From assembly GCA_022510905.1 (NCBI GenBank), contig JAFLSN010000006.1, positions 24,656 to 88,655 on the forward strand: a DNA stretch of 64,000 nt, read 5' to 3'. The position numbers and the translations under genes were made by a program. Under the pieces are notes generated by a model, which made no database searches, was not told the origin of the DNA, and was given only the letters and a program-made list of their open reading frames with translations. Positions 45,626-55,867 of this stretch are shown here, piece after piece. This stretch comes from Treponema sp. (lineage in GTDB: Bacteria > Spirochaetota > Spirochaetia > Treponematales > Treponemataceae). Within the stretch, counting starts at the first letter, position 1. The number at the start of each line of letters is the position of its first letter.

Positions 45626-46093
45626 TTGGAGTATACGGCAACAGAAGACATTCCTTTTTACCGCGACTGCGCCCCGCTTGTGGAGGCCGCAGGTTGCGTC
45701 CTGGTGGAGCTGCATGTGGTTCCGCAGCGCAATTCCGTGAAGGTGGCGGCTGTCATCGCCCGGAAAGACCCGCTTTCAGATGTGGGCATTTCTGACTGCG
45801 CCGCCGTGCACCGTTCGCTGCTTTCAAAGATGTCGGAGATCCTGCAAAAGCCTGAGGATGTGCTTTACATGGAGGTGTGCTCGCCGGGCCTTGAGCGCCA
45901 GCTCAAAAACGCGCTGGAGTTTTCACTGTTCGCCGGGCGGGCGGTGCGCGTGTGGGACAAGACGAAAGGCGACTGGGTTTCAGGCACCATTTTTGCCGCA
46001 GACACGGAGCAGGTCACTCTAAAGACGGAAGATGCCGGTGCTTGCACCGTTTCATATACGAATATTGCCAAAGCAAAATTTATACACTCATAA
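45626..46093 (+). CDS. rimP: ribosome maturation factor RimP
   Basis: Needed for 30S subunit assembly. The 155-residue product has the RimP segment CVLVELHVVPQRNSVKVAAVI, DCAAVHRSL and MEVCSPGLERQLKN. The start is TTG at 45626, 7 nt after AGAGG; upstream codons in the same frame lie in the leader hairpin. It is the first gene of the translation operon, 11 bp ahead of nusA. Confidence 0.9.
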   Translation: MEYTATEDIPFYRDCAPLVEAAGCVLVELHVVPQRNSVKVAAVIARKDPLSDVGISDCAAVHRSLLSKMSEILQKPEDVLYMEVCSPGLERQLKNALEFSLFAGRAVRVWDKTKGDWVSGTIFAADTEQVTLKTEDAGACTVSYTNIAKAKFIHS

Positions 46094-46104
46094 GGGGGCT
46101 TGGT

Positions 46105-47571
46105 ATGTCAGAAATGGCAGAGGCAATCCGGGAACTTGCTTCAGAAAAAGGAATCAGCGAGGATTCAATAAGGCAAACTATCGAAGACACCATTAAGGCC
46201 GCATACAAAAAGACCTTTGGAAAAATGGAAGACAACTGCATCGTCAAATTCGCGGACGATCTTTCAGAGGTGAAGGTTTATTCCCGCAAGGTGATAGTTG
46301 ACGGCGTGTACGATCCTGTCGCGGAAATCGAGCTGGAGGACGCCCTTAAGCTGAACCCTGACTGCGAGCTTGGGGACGAGATCGATATTCAGATTGACCC
46401 CAAGGAATTCCAGCTTTCTGCTGTGAGCACCGGAAAGCAGACCGCGCACCAGGCGCTGAACGAAAGCACCAAGGACAATCTGTACAATGAATACAAAGGA
46501 CGGATCGGCGAGCTGATTATCGGCTATTACCAGCGCGAGCACAACGGCAACATCTATGTTGACCTTGGCAAGGTTGAGGGAATCCTTCCCGGAAAATTCC
46601 AGAGTCCGCGCGAAGTGTACGATAAAAACGACCGCATCAAGGCTATCATCGTTGACATCAAGAAGACCAGCAACGGCGTGCAGCTGGTTCTGAGCCGCAC
46701 CGACCCGGATTTGGTGCGCGACATCCTCGAAACGGAAGTCCCCGAAATCAACGACCGCATCGTGGTGATCCAGAAGGTGGTGCGCGAGCCTGGCTACCGG
46801 ACCAAGATAGCCGTGTATTCCAATAAGCTTGACGTTGACCCCGTGGGCGCGTGCGTGGGGCTGAAGGGTGTGCGTATACAGAACGTGATTCGCGAGCTTG
46901 AAGGCGAGAAAATCGACGTGCTCCGCTATGACGAGGATCCGCATGTGTTCATCAAAAACGCGCTTTCCCCCGCCGAAGTAAAGCGCGTGGTGATTCTCGA
47001 CACCGACAAAAAAGAGGCGCTTGCAATTGTGCCTGACAGCCAGTTTTCGCTTGCGATCGGAAAGCAGGGGCAGAACGTGCGACTTGCCAACAGGCTGTGC
47101 GACTGGGCTATAGACGTAAAGACCGAGGAACAGGCCGCCGGCCTTGATTTGAGCGAGGCGGATACACGCCGTGCCGCCGAGCAGCTGTTTGCAGGGGGCG
47201 AAAGCGAATACGAGGAAATCACGACGGTGGCCCAGCTTCCGGGTGTTGACATGCGCGTTGCGGCTTTGCTTAAAACCGCTGGCATCGATGACATCGAGCA
47301 GTTCCTCGCGGCGGCCAAAGACGGAAGAGCAGCCGCCATAGAGGGTGTTTCCGAAGCTGACGTGGAGGCGCTTGAAAAAATCATCAACGAGTCTGTTGAA
47401 TTTGCTGAAGAAGACGGTGCTGAGTCGGCGGAGGAGGCCGCGTCATCGGAGGAAGTTTCCGAAGAGGATGAATATTTCTGTCCTGAATGTGGCGCTAAAA
47501 TCACCCTTGAAATGACGCGCTGTCCAAACTGCGGTGTTGAATTAGTTTTTGAAGAGGACGAAGGAAAATAG
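46105..47571 (+). CDS. nusA: transcription elongation factor NusA with a C-terminal zinc ribbon
   Basis: Binds RNA polymerase and modulates pausing, termination and antitermination. The 488-residue protein has the NusA N-terminal domain, an S1 domain (YRARIGELI-type segment YKGRIGELIIGYY), and two KH domains (GACVGLKGVRIQNVIREL, IGKQGQNVRLANRL). The C-terminus then has a helix-hairpin-helix region, an acidic stretch (EEDGAESAEEAASSEE) and a four-Cys ribbon: Cys459, Cys462, Cys473 and Cys476 (CPEC, CPNC). The ribbon is not part of standard NusA. Confidence 0.93.
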   Translation: MSEMAEAIRELASEKGISEDSIRQTIEDTIKAAYKKTFGKMEDNCIVKFADDLSEVKVYSRKVIVDGVYDPVAEIELEDALKLNPDCELGDEIDIQIDPKEFQLSAVSTGKQTAHQALNESTKDNLYNEYKGRIGELIIGYYQREHNGNIYVDLGKVEGILPGKFQSPREVYDKNDRIKAIIVDIKKTSNGVQLVLSRTDPDLVRDILETEVPEINDRIVVIQKVVREPGYRTKIAVYSNKLDVDPVGACVGLKGVRIQNVIRELEGEKIDVLRYDEDPHVFIKNALSPAEVKRVVILDTDKKEALAIVPDSQFSLAIGKQGQNVRLANRLCDWAIDVKTEEQAAGLDLSEADTRRAAEQLFAGGESEYEEITTVAQLPGVDMRVAALLKTAGIDDIEQFLAAAKDGRAAAIEGVSEADVEALEKIINESVEFAEEDGAESAEEAASSEEVSEEDEYFCPECGAKITLEMTRCPNCGVELVFEEDEGK

Positions 47572-47575
47572 GTCT

Positions 47576-50263
47576 ATGGCGGATGAAACTGAGAAAAAGC
47601 CCGAAGCGGTGTTGATTAAGAAAGAAAAGAAAAACGACGCTCCTGCCAAAAAGAAGGTGGTGGTAATCAAGCGGAAGCCCGCGCCAGCTCCGGCCGCGTC
47701 TGCTTCCGGCGAAAAGAAGACGATTCGCGTGGTGGCAAAAAAGGCTCCGGATGCATCCGCACAAAAGCCGGCCGAGGACGCACCTGTTTCTGTGGAGCGT
47801 CCAAAAGCCCCCGTGGTGGAACGTCCTGCCGAAAGCGAAGTGCCCAAGCCCCGTGTCCAGCACAGCTCAACCCCGTTCGAGCTGCACACGGAGCGTCCGA
47901 ACGTGAGGGCTGGCAACCTGAGCGGGTCTCCGCGCGGACGTTTCGGCTCTTCGGGAGGCTACAACCGTCGCGAGGGTTCTGGTTTTACAGGCGCGCAGGC
48001 CCGCGAAGGCTACCAGCGCGACCGCGACAATCGTTCGGGCGGCTATAACGGCCAAAGGCAAGGTGGTTTCGGCGGCCAGCGGCAGGGAGGCTTTGGCCAG
48101 AACGGATCAAGGCCCGGTTTCGGCGGCCAAAGGCAAGGCGGTTTCGGCGGCCAGCGGCAGGGAGGCTTTGGCCAGAACGGATCAAGGCCCGGTTTCGGTG
48201 GCCAGAGGCCGGGCGGTTTCGGTCCGCGGCCCGGTGCGCCGCAGCGTCCAGGCTTTGGCGGCTCAGGCGATGCTGCCATGGTGGGCAACAAAGGTGCCCC
48301 AAAAAAAACGTTCAAGGGCAAAAAACAGATTTACAACCGCAAAGACCGAGAGCAGGCGTTTGACGAAGAGGATCTCTACCAGAACAAAAAACGCGAGCTT
48401 ACACCTGCAAGCGTGGTGCCCGAAAAAATCGACATCATGGAGTCCATCACTGTTGCGGATCTTGCTCGTAAGATGAACCTGAAGGCGAATGAAATCATCG
48501 GAAAGCTCATGAGCATGGGCATGATGGTTACAATCAACCAGAGCATCGACAGCGACACGGCCACAATTCTTGCGGGTGAATACAACTGCCAGGTGCATCT
48601 TGTGAACCTGTACGATGAGACCGTGATCGAGAGCGAGCAGGGCGAGGAGTCCACCGTGCGCATCAGGCCTCCGATTGTAACGGTCATGGGCCACGTTGAC
48701 CACGGAAAGACAAAAACGCTTGATGCCATACGCAACGCGCATGTCGCGGAAGGTGAGGCCGGCGGTATTACGCAGAAAATCGGTGCATACCAGGTGTCCA
48801 CCCCCAAAGGTCCCATCACGTTCCTTGACACGCCCGGACATGAGGCGTTTACCATGATGCGCGCGCGCGGTGCCCAGATTACGGACATAGTGGTGCTCGT
48901 TGTGGCTGCCGACGACGGCGTGATGCCGCAGACCCTCGAAGCCATTCACCATGCAAAGGATGCCGATGTGCCCATCATTGTGGCGGTGAACAAAATAGAC
49001 AAGCCCGATGCGAACCCGGATCGTGTGATGACGCAGCTTTCTGAGCAGGGGCTCACCCCGGAGGCGTGGGGCGGTGATACACAGTATGTAAACATTTCCG
49101 CATTGAAAAAAGAAGGCATAAACGAGCTGCTGGATGCCATCCTGATTCAGGCTGAAATGCTGGAGCTCAAAGCCCAGTACGACTGCCGCGCGGAAGGAAA
49201 GGTGATCGAGAGCAGGGTTGACCAGGGCCGTGGCGTGGTTGCCACGGTGATAGTGGAGCGCGGCACCCTCCGCACCGGAGACCCGTTTGTGGCCGGCATA
49301 TATTCGGGGCGTGTCCGCGCCCTGTTCGATGACCGCGGCAACAAAATCAAGGAGGCCTCCCCCGCCATGCCGGTCGAGGTGCTTGGCATCGAGAACATGC
49401 CGAACGCCGGCGACCCGCTGCAGGTCACTGAAACCGAAAAAGAAGCGCGCGCCTACGCCTCCAAACGGCAGGAGCTCAAACGTTTTGAAGACGCAAAGGC
49501 TGTAAAGAAAGTGAATCTTGAGAACCTGTACTCGACGATTGAGCAGCGTGAAATCAAGGAACTGAAAGTGATTATCAAGGCGGATTTGCAGGGTTCCGCA
49601 GAAGCTCTGAAAACCTCGCTCGAAAAGCTTTCAACAAGGGATATACGTCTGGTGGTCATCCACTCCAGCGCGGGAGCCATCAACGAAAGCGACGTGTCCC
49701 TTGCCTCCGCGGACGACAACGCGATTATCGTTGGCTTTAATGTGCGGCCCACGTCAAAGGCAAAGGCGCTCGCCGACCAGGAAAAGGTTGAAATCCGCAA
49801 GTACAACATCATCTACAAGTGCGTGGAAGAAATCAGGCAGGCAATGGAAGGAATGCTCCAGCCTGACACCAAGGAAGAGGTCACCGGTATGCTGGAGGTG
49901 CGCAACACCTTCAAGGTGCCCAAAGTCGGCCTGATTGCGGGCTGCTATGTAACGAGCGGCATTGTAAAACGGTCAAGCAGCGTGAATGTTATTCGTGAAG
50001 GAGTCGTCAAATTCACAGGGAAGATTGCCTCCCTCAAGCGCTTCAAGGAAGATGCCAAGGAAGTGCGCGAAGGGTTTGAGTGCGGCCTTGGAATTGAGAA
50101 CTGGCAGGATCTGCAAGTCGGAGACCAGATTGAGGTGTTCGAGCTGGTCCAGGTTGCCCGAAAGCTCGGTGACACGCTCTCGCAGGAACAGGCCGAGTCC
50201 GAAAAACGCGCGGCCCAGACAGGCTCTGTGTCGGACACGGCAGAAAGCGGCGACGGCCAGTAA
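47576..50263 (+). CDS. infB: translation initiation factor IF-2
   Basis: GTPase that brings initiator tRNA to the 30S subunit. The 895-residue protein has a Lys/Ala-rich then Gly/Arg/Gln-rich N-terminal domain, followed by the GTPase domain with GHVDHGKT near residue 372, DTPGHEAF and NKIDKPDA, and the C-terminal domains. The ATG at 47576 follows AAGGAAA; the nusA stop is 5 bp upstream. The N-terminal part has a 75-bp duplicated segment. Confidence 0.95.
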   Translation: MADETEKKPEAVLIKKEKKNDAPAKKKVVVIKRKPAPAPAASASGEKKTIRVVAKKAPDASAQKPAEDAPVSVERPKAPVVERPAESEVPKPRVQHSSTPFELHTERPNVRAGNLSGSPRGRFGSSGGYNRREGSGFTGAQAREGYQRDRDNRSGGYNGQRQGGFGGQRQGGFGQNGSRPGFGGQRQGGFGGQRQGGFGQNGSRPGFGGQRPGGFGPRPGAPQRPGFGGSGDAAMVGNKGAPKKTFKGKKQIYNRKDREQAFDEEDLYQNKKRELTPASVVPEKIDIMESITVADLARKMNLKANEIIGKLMSMGMMVTINQSIDSDTATILAGEYNCQVHLVNLYDETVIESEQGEESTVRIRPPIVTVMGHVDHGKTKTLDAIRNAHVAEGEAGGITQKIGAYQVSTPKGPITFLDTPGHEAFTMMRARGAQITDIVVLVVAADDGVMPQTLEAIHHAKDADVPIIVAVNKIDKPDANPDRVMTQLSEQGLTPEAWGGDTQYVNISALKKEGINELLDAILIQAEMLELKAQYDCRAEGKVIESRVDQGRGVVATVIVERGTLRTGDPFVAGIYSGRVRALFDDRGNKIKEASPAMPVEVLGIENMPNAGDPLQVTETEKEARAYASKRQELKRFEDAKAVKKVNLENLYSTIEQREIKELKVIIKADLQGSAEALKTSLEKLSTRDIRLVVIHSSAGAINESDVSLASADDNAIIVGFNVRPTSKAKALADQEKVEIRKYNIIYKCVEEIRQAMEGMLQPDTKEEVTGMLEVRNTFKVPKVGLIAGCYVTSGIVKRSSSVNVIREGVVKFTGKIASLKRFKEDAKEVREGFECGLGIENWQDLQVGDQIEVFELVQVARKLGDTLSQEQAESEKRAAQTGSVSDTAESGDGQ
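48065..48214. repeat. 75-bp in-frame tandem duplication inside infB
   Basis: The sequence starting GGTTTCGGCGGCCAG at 48065 recurs at 48140. It encodes two near-identical 25-residue blocks of [13 protein letters not shown] sequence in the disordered N-terminal region of IF-2. Confidence 0.85.
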
Positions 50264-50276
50264 CGGAGGTGCAGCC

Positions 50277-50663
50277 ATGGGACAATACAGGCTTATCAGA
50301 CTGGGGGAGCAGCTGCGTGAGGAAATCGCCTCCATGCTCCTCCGGCACGAAATAAAAGATCCCCGTGTAAACGAATTCTTTTCAATAAATCGTGTCGAGG
50401 TGGCGGGGGATTTGGCTTATGCCAAGGTGTATGTATCTTCTTTTTTGGACGACCGTTCCGTGGAGACAGGCGTTCAGGGCCTCCAGAACGCGGCGGGCTT
50501 TATCCAGTCAACAATCGCAAAAAAACTTTCAATATACAAATTTCCCAAACTGACCTTTGTAGCCGATTTCAGCATGAAGGAAGGTTACGGCATGGTTCAA
50601 AAACTCAACGCATTGCAGGAAGCCTCGGAGCAGCATGCCCAAGCCACGGACGGAACGGAATAA
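50277..50663 (+). CDS. rbfA: 30S ribosome-binding factor RbfA
   Basis: Small-subunit assembly factor acting on the 16S 5' helix. The 128-residue product shows RLGEQLREEIASMLLRHEIKDPRV and DLAYAKVYVS, with the type II KH-like fold of the family. CGGAGG precedes the ATG at 50277. The gene end overlaps the truB/ribF start by 29 bp. Confidence 0.92.
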   Translation: MGQYRLIRLGEQLREEIASMLLRHEIKDPRVNEFFSINRVEVAGDLAYAKVYVSSFLDDRSVETGVQGLQNAAGFIQSTIAKKLSIYKFPKLTFVADFSMKEGYGMVQKLNALQEASEQHAQATDGTE

Positions 50664-52572
50664 AAACTCGCCGAACGGCATGATTCTCTACGCCAAACGT
50701 TCTGGCTGCACCAGTTTTGCATCGCTGTGGAGCATCAAACATGCGCTAGGCACAGGCAAGGTTGGCCACACCGGTACGCTTGACAGTTTTGCGGAAGGGC
50801 TTCTTGTGGTGCTCTGCGGAAAACTCACTCACCTTGTGCCGCACATCACTGGCTTTTCAAAGACATACCGGGCCGTGGTCTGCTTTGGCCGCGAAACCGA
50901 TACGCTTGATCCCACGGGCACGCTGGTGTGCACCGGCCCCCCCGTGTCGCGGGAGGCCCTTTTGGAAGTGCTGGCGCAGTTTCGCGGGGCGCTGCTCCAG
51001 GTTCCGCCTGCATATTCCGCCGTGCATGTAAACGGAATGCGTGCGAGCGACCGTGCGCGAAGCGGCGAGGCTCCCGCGCTGGAGAGCAGGGCGGTTTTTG
51101 TTTACAGGAATGAGCTCATTGATTTTCATCCTGCCACGGAAACTGATCCATGCTCATATGCGCTGCTTGAAATCACATGTTCAAAAGGAACTTACATCCG
51201 GGCCCTTGCCCGCGATATTGCCCAGAAACTTGGAAGCTGCGGACATCTGCGTGCTCTCAGGCGGACTGCAGTTGGCCCCTTCCGCCTTGAAGACGCGGTT
51301 GGGGCGGGGGAGCTGGAGCCGTTTACCGTCCAGAACGCGCTGTTTCGGGCGGAGAGCCAGCGTCTGCCGGCTTCTTGCGGCGCAGGCCGCCCGGCTGTTT
51401 CATGCGTTGAAGGAGCGGAATTTGGCAGTTCCATTGAGGAAAATGAAATCAGGCGCAGTCTCAGGATTTTTACGCCAGAGCTATCCGTGCAGTGCGGATT
51501 TTTCGCGGAACAAATCAAACCCCGGTACCAGGCGCATTTCTTGAACGGTCGCCCGCTGCATCAAGAACAGTTTGTGCCGATAGCAAAGCCCGAGGTGGCG
51601 CCGTCAGGCGAAGTCCAGCATATAGCGGTTTTTTATGACGACCGAAGCTTCGCGGGGGTTATCCAAAAGCGTGACGGACATTTGTCCTACGGTTTTGTGG
51701 TGCCGCCGGTGCCGTCCTCGGAGCGTTTTCGCGTGTTCTCATGGGAACAGGTCGTGCGGGGAGACTTTCCACGTGGCTGGAAGGAACAGGGCACAGCACT
51801 TACCGTTGGAAGTTTTGACGGGATGCATGTGGGCCACTCTGCCCTTGTTTCCGCCGTGCGCAGCTTGGACGGCACGCTTGTTCCCGGACTGGTCACGTTC
51901 AGGCATTCGGTTCATTCGGGAAAACCCGGCTACGACGGGGCTGTTTCCACGGTGGATCAGCGGCTTGTGATGTGCCAGGAGCTGGGCTTGAGTTTTGCGG
52001 TGGTCATTGACTTTTCTCCCGAATTCAGTAGAATAGGGGGAAGCGATTTTGTCAACATGCTTCAGTCGCTTTTAGGCATGAAGCTGCTTGTGGAAGGCTC
52101 CGATTTTACATGCGGACACAACGGTGAGCTTTCGCGTCACGGGCTTTTTTCCCTTTCCCGCGAACGGAATTTTTCGCTTCATGTTGTGGACGATGTGATG
52201 GTTGGGGGTGAGCGGGCCAGTTCTTCGCGGATACGAGCCGCCGTGCGTAGTGCGGATTTCGCGCTTGCCCGCAGGCTGCTTGGCCGTCCATTCAGCTATG
52301 ACGCTTGCGGCCTTGTTTGGCGCAGGGAATATGTTTCGGAAAGTGGAATCTGGTTTTCTGCGCAGGCTGTTTCGCCACAGGTGTTTCCGCCCTGCGGTGT
52401 GTATTCTGTGGCGCTCGCCGTTTCCGAGAGGTCCGGCTGTGCTTTTGGGGCTTCGGAGAGGTTTTGCACTATCTGCGAGGTCTCAGGCCTCATGCTGCGC
52501 GTGCGGCTTCCATCCGAAGCTGTGCTGCGCCAGCTGTGCGCGATTGATTTTATTTCAGTCCATAAACCATAA
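50635..52572 (+). CDS. truB: fused tRNA pseudouridine synthase B and RibF-type FMN adenylyltransferase
   Basis: A 645-residue two-part enzyme. The N-terminal part (about residues 16-240) is TruB, with the catalytic Asp50 in GKVGHTGTLDSFAEG and the segment GFSKTYRAVVCFG; it makes pseudouridine 55 in tRNA. From about residue 385 to 540 there is an adenylyltransferase domain of bifunctional RibF: TVGSFDGMHVGH, VEGSDFTCGHNGE and ASSSRIRAAV. The C-terminal 90 residues occupy the place of the riboflavin kinase domain but lack its usual motifs. The start at 50635 has GGAG 5 nt upstream; an ATG at 50680 has none. Confidence 0.88.
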   Translation: MPKPRTERNKNSPNGMILYAKRSGCTSFASLWSIKHALGTGKVGHTGTLDSFAEGLLVVLCGKLTHLVPHITGFSKTYRAVVCFGRETDTLDPTGTLVCTGPPVSREALLEVLAQFRGALLQVPPAYSAVHVNGMRASDRARSGEAPALESRAVFVYRNELIDFHPATETDPCSYALLEITCSKGTYIRALARDIAQKLGSCGHLRALRRTAVGPFRLEDAVGAGELEPFTVQNALFRAESQRLPASCGAGRPAVSCVEGAEFGSSIEENEIRRSLRIFTPELSVQCGFFAEQIKPRYQAHFLNGRPLHQEQFVPIAKPEVAPSGEVQHIAVFYDDRSFAGVIQKRDGHLSYGFVVPPVPSSERFRVFSWEQVVRGDFPRGWKEQGTALTVGSFDGMHVGHSALVSAVRSLDGTLVPGLVTFRHSVHSGKPGYDGAVSTVDQRLVMCQELGLSFAVVIDFSPEFSRIGGSDFVNMLQSLLGMKLLVEGSDFTCGHNGELSRHGLFSLSRERNFSLHVVDDVMVGGERASSSRIRAAVRSADFALARRLLGRPFSYDACGLVWRREYVSESGIWFSAQAVSPQVFPPCGVYSVALAVSERSGCAFGASERFCTICEVSGLMLRVRLPSEAVLRQLCAIDFISVHKP

Positions 52573-52637
52573 TGGTATCTTGTAGCGCCTCCGCGTGCTG
52601 CTCGATGCCATGGTAACTTTATATAAAGGAGTAAGTT

Positions 52638-52907
52638 ATGGCACTTACAAAAGAGACTACCGCCTCTATCGTCGGTAAATTCGGTGCAAACGCAAACGAC
52701 ACCGGCAACACTCGGGTTCAGGTGGCGCTTCTGACTGAACGGATCAAGGAACTTACAGCTCACTGCAAGCAGTTTCCAAAGGACACGGGTGCTTCCCGGG
52801 GGCTTTTAAAGGCTGTCGGGGCACGTAGAAAGCTGCTGAAATACTATCAGCGCACCAACCTTGAAGGCTATCGCGCCCTTATAAAAGAGCTCGGTCTGAG
52901 AAAATGA
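52638..52907 (+). CDS. rpsO: ribosomal protein uS15
   Basis: The 89-residue 16S rRNA-binding protein of the platform. It matches the family throughout, with NDTGNTRVQVALLTERIKELT and RRKLLKYYQRTNLEGYRALIKELGLRK. AAAGGAG lies 8 nt before the ATG. It is followed by two hairpins and pnp, the same order as in E. coli. Confidence 0.97.
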   Translation: MALTKETTASIVGKFGANANDTGNTRVQVALLTERIKELTAHCKQFPKDTGASRGLLKAVGARRKLLKYYQRTNLEGYRALIKELGLRK

Positions 52908-52917
52908 TTTCATGCTG

Positions 52918-52946
52918 CGGCAGCCGGTACCGTGTGCTGGCTGCCG
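52918..52946 (+). terminator. rpsO-pnp intergenic hairpin 1, terminator-like
   Basis: Perfect 8-bp stem CGGCAGCC/GGCTGCCG with a 13-nt loop, just after rpsO, followed by a short TTT. It probably is a weak terminator or RNA-processing site. Confidence 0.55.
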
Positions 52947-52990
52947 TTTGCATATGGCATTCCGGCTGTGAAAACGGTGTGCCGGTAAAA

Positions 52991-53015
52991 GCGGTGCGGT
53001 GGCATACCGTTCCGC
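52991..53015 (+). promoter_or_regulatory. rpsO-pnp intergenic hairpin 2
   Basis: GCGG-tg-CGGT-ggcat-ACCG-tt-CCGC folds as an 8-bp stem with a symmetric 2-nt internal loop, 34 nt before pnp. The place matches the RNase III processing hairpin involved in pnp autoregulation in E. coli; function here is inferred. Confidence 0.45.
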
Positions 53016-53049
53016 AGAAAGAACGAATGATTTTTGATAGAAGGAAACA

Positions 53050-55146
53050 ATGGTAGAAAGAGTAACAAGAAAAATCGGTGATCAAGAATTGATTTTGGAA
53101 ACAGGAAAGATTGGAAAGCAGGCCAACGGCTGTGTGTACGCGCAGATTGGGGGCACTGTGGTTATTGCCACGGTCTGCGCTTCAAGCGAAGCAAAAGATG
53201 GCTTGGATTTTGTTCCCGTCACCGTTGAATACAACGAAAAGTTCTATGCCGCAGGAAAGATTCCCGGCGGTTTTTTAAAGCGTGAAGGTCGGCCCAAGGA
53301 CAAGGAAATCCTTGTCAGCCGCCTGATTGACAGGCCCATGCGCCCCCTGTTCTACAAGGAATTCGGACGTGAGCTGCAGATTGTGCCTACCTGCGTTTCT
53401 GTTGACGGGGTGAACCCGCCTGACATTCTTGCGGTCATAGCTTCCAGTGCCGCCGTGACGATAAGCGACATTCCCTTTGACGGACCTGTCGCAGGCTGCC
53501 GTGTAGGTTATTCGAACGGCGAATATGTACTGAACCCGACCTATGCACAGATGGAAAAGGCCCAGCTTGAAATCGTGGTGGCCGGCACAAAAGACGGCTT
53601 TACAATGGTTGAAGGCGGGGCAAACGAGGCTTCTGAGGATGTTATGCTCGGCGCTCTCGAAAAGGCGCAGGGTTTCATCCATGACATGTGTGTGCTGCAG
53701 GAGGAGCTAAAGGCCAAATGCGGAAAGGAAAAGCTTCCGCTTGCGCCCCTTGCTGTAGAGCTTGCGAACGCCGCCGCAATCGAAGCGGAAGCCACTCCGC
53801 TTATGCAGGAGGCATGTTTCCAGAAGGGCAAGAACGCCCGCTACGAAGCGGTAAAAGCCGTAAAAAAGCAGGTTGCGGAAAAATACGCGGAACAGCTTTC
53901 AGACGAGACGCAGAAAAAACTGTTTGACTCGCTTTTTGACGATATCCAGTACAAGCTGCTCCGCGCAAGCATCCTTGAGAAGGGGCTTAGAATCGACGGA
54001 CGCGGCACTGAGGATATCCGCCCCATAACATGCGAGGTGAACGTGCTGCCGCGTCCGCATGGAAGCGCCCTCTTTACCCGGGGCGAAACGCAGTCGCTTG
54101 CCGTCACTACGCTCGGAACCGCGATGGACGAGCAGGTGTACGATGACATTGAAGGCGACAGAAGCGAGAATTTCATCCTTCACTACAATTTTCCACCGTA
54201 CTCCGTAGGCGAAGTTGGGAAGCTTTCGACCGGACGGCGCGAGATTGGCCATGGAAACCTTGCACGCCGTTCGCTCGCTCCCATGATTCCTAGTCGCGAT
54301 GAGTTCCCGTACACAATCCGTGTGGTATCTGAAATCATGGAGTCGAACGGTTCAAGCTCTCAGGCTTCCACATGCGGCGGCTGCCTTTCTCTTTTGGCCG
54401 CCGGTGTTCCCATGAAAAAGATGGTGGCAGGAATCGCCATGGGGCTTATAACCGACGGCCCCCAGTACAAGCGCTATGCGATTCTTTCAGACATACTTGG
54501 CGAGGAAGACCATCTTGGTGACATGGACTTCAAGGTGGCAGGAACCCGTGACGGCATAACGGGTTTCCAGATGGACATAAAGATTGCGGGCGTGTCGATG
54601 GACATCATGCGGAAGGCGCTCGACCAGGCCAAGCGGGGCAGGAACCACATCCTTGACATAATGGAGAAATGCATCTCAAAGCCACAGCCGCTCAATGCAA
54701 GCGCTCCAAAGATTGACAGCATGAAGATTCCTGTTGACAAGATAGGCGCTCTTATAGGTCCTGGTGGCAAGAACATCAAGGCCCTTTGCGCCCAGTTCAG
54801 CGTAAAGATTGACACAGGAGAGGACGGCACCGTGACGATTTACGGTCAGAACGGCAAGAACACCGAGGCTGCCAAAGCCGCCGTCAAAGCCATCTGCGAA
54901 GATCCGGAGCCTGGCACCATCTACAACGGTACGGTAAAACGCATCATGGACTTCGGTGCGTTCATCGAGATTCTTCCTGGCAAGGAAGGGCTCTGCCACA
55001 TCTCAAAGCTCTCACGTACCCGCGTGGAAAAGGTGACCGATGTGCTCAAGGAGGGGCAGGTGATTCCCGTGAAGCTTCTTGAGGTTGACAAGATGGGCCG
55101 CCTGAACCTCAGCTACATCGATGCGATCGAAGCGCAGGATAAATGA
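53050..55146 (+). CDS. pnp: polyribonucleotide nucleotidyltransferase
   Basis: 3'-5' phosphorolytic exoribonuclease of RNA decay. The 698-residue protein has two RNase PH-like domains (for example VIATVCASSEAKDGLDFVPVTVEY and the second core with FTRGETQSLAVTTLGT and the DQAKRGRNHILDIM helix). KH (GALIGPGGKNIKAL) and S1 (TVKRIMDFGAFIEILPGKEGLCHIS) domains follow at the C-terminus. GAAGGAAACA precedes the ATG. Confidence 0.97.
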   Translation: MVERVTRKIGDQELILETGKIGKQANGCVYAQIGGTVVIATVCASSEAKDGLDFVPVTVEYNEKFYAAGKIPGGFLKREGRPKDKEILVSRLIDRPMRPLFYKEFGRELQIVPTCVSVDGVNPPDILAVIASSAAVTISDIPFDGPVAGCRVGYSNGEYVLNPTYAQMEKAQLEIVVAGTKDGFTMVEGGANEASEDVMLGALEKAQGFIHDMCVLQEELKAKCGKEKLPLAPLAVELANAAAIEAEATPLMQEACFQKGKNARYEAVKAVKKQVAEKYAEQLSDETQKKLFDSLFDDIQYKLLRASILEKGLRIDGRGTEDIRPITCEVNVLPRPHGSALFTRGETQSLAVTTLGTAMDEQVYDDIEGDRSENFILHYNFPPYSVGEVGKLSTGRREIGHGNLARRSLAPMIPSRDEFPYTIRVVSEIMESNGSSSQASTCGGCLSLLAAGVPMKKMVAGIAMGLITDGPQYKRYAILSDILGEEDHLGDMDFKVAGTRDGITGFQMDIKIAGVSMDIMRKALDQAKRGRNHILDIMEKCISKPQPLNASAPKIDSMKIPVDKIGALIGPGGKNIKALCAQFSVKIDTGEDGTVTIYGQNGKNTEAAKAAVKAICEDPEPGTIYNGTVKRIMDFGAFIEILPGKEGLCHISKLSRTRVEKVTDVLKEGQVIPVKLLEVDKMGRLNLSYIDAIEAQDK

Positions 55147-55867
55147 ATCTGAAAATCTTTTTGGGAAGACTTTTTGATTTCTGAAAAGGCTTCCCACCGA
55201 GACCTTGTATCTTGCTGCTTAGCACTCACCGATGGCATTCGTGTCGTTGGTGCAGTCCTGCTGCATCATGTTTTCTATGGCACAGCTTCGGTTTTGCTTT
55301 GAGCCATAGGTGTGGCGGGGCCGCATGAAAAATATGGGCTGCACAGAAAGCATGGAATGCCGGATATTTTACCTGTTTTTATGATGGTGAATGCAACCGG
55401 TCTGTTTTTTTCAAGTCGTATGAATCTGCAGAAAATATCAGCATGATGTCAGGTAAGGCTTTGCAGGGCCGGGCTTTTGGCTACCAAAACGGATTTTGCC
55501 CGACCAGCTCCCGCAGTGCCTGTGATTCGTGCGGAAGGGGTGCATATTCCGCCGCTTGGCTGTGATACCTTATGCGAACAACCCACCCAACAAAGCCTAA
55601 GGATTTTTTACCGCGCGGTTGTCAAGTTTCAGGAAAATTCTTTGTTAAGGTCAGCCTTTCGGCTGAAGACTATGAATCCCGCCGTTTATGCCTGAAACAG
55701 TCTTTTAACGCCCATATGAAATTGTAAATCACCTGTGACACAATTTGCTATATATGGCGGGGCCGTGTCGGCTCGTTGCGCCAGGTTTGCCCTTTGCGCC
55801 ACGCCACATTCTTCTTATCCTGCCAATGTTTCTTGCCGATATACAATGCAGACAGGGAGGAACATGC
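55147..55867. other. 720-bp intergenic region before the FlgJ-like gene
   Basis: An inverted repeat TGGGAAG/CTTCCCA with a 20-nt loop (about 55169-55203) follows pnp but lacks a T-run. A stable TCAGCC-TTTC-GGCTGA hairpin lies at 55651-55666. A promoter-like TACAAT is at 55842-55847, overlapping GCCGATAT (55835-55842), which resembles a sigma-28 -10 box, though no matching TAAA -35 is seen. No coding or RNA gene is recognised in the rest. Confidence 0.5.

Noticed and set aside
55835..55847. Sigma-28 flagellar promoter of the FlgJ-like gene
   Set aside because: GCCGATAT fits the -10, but no TAAA element lies 15-16 nt upstream. It overlaps an ordinary TACAAT box.
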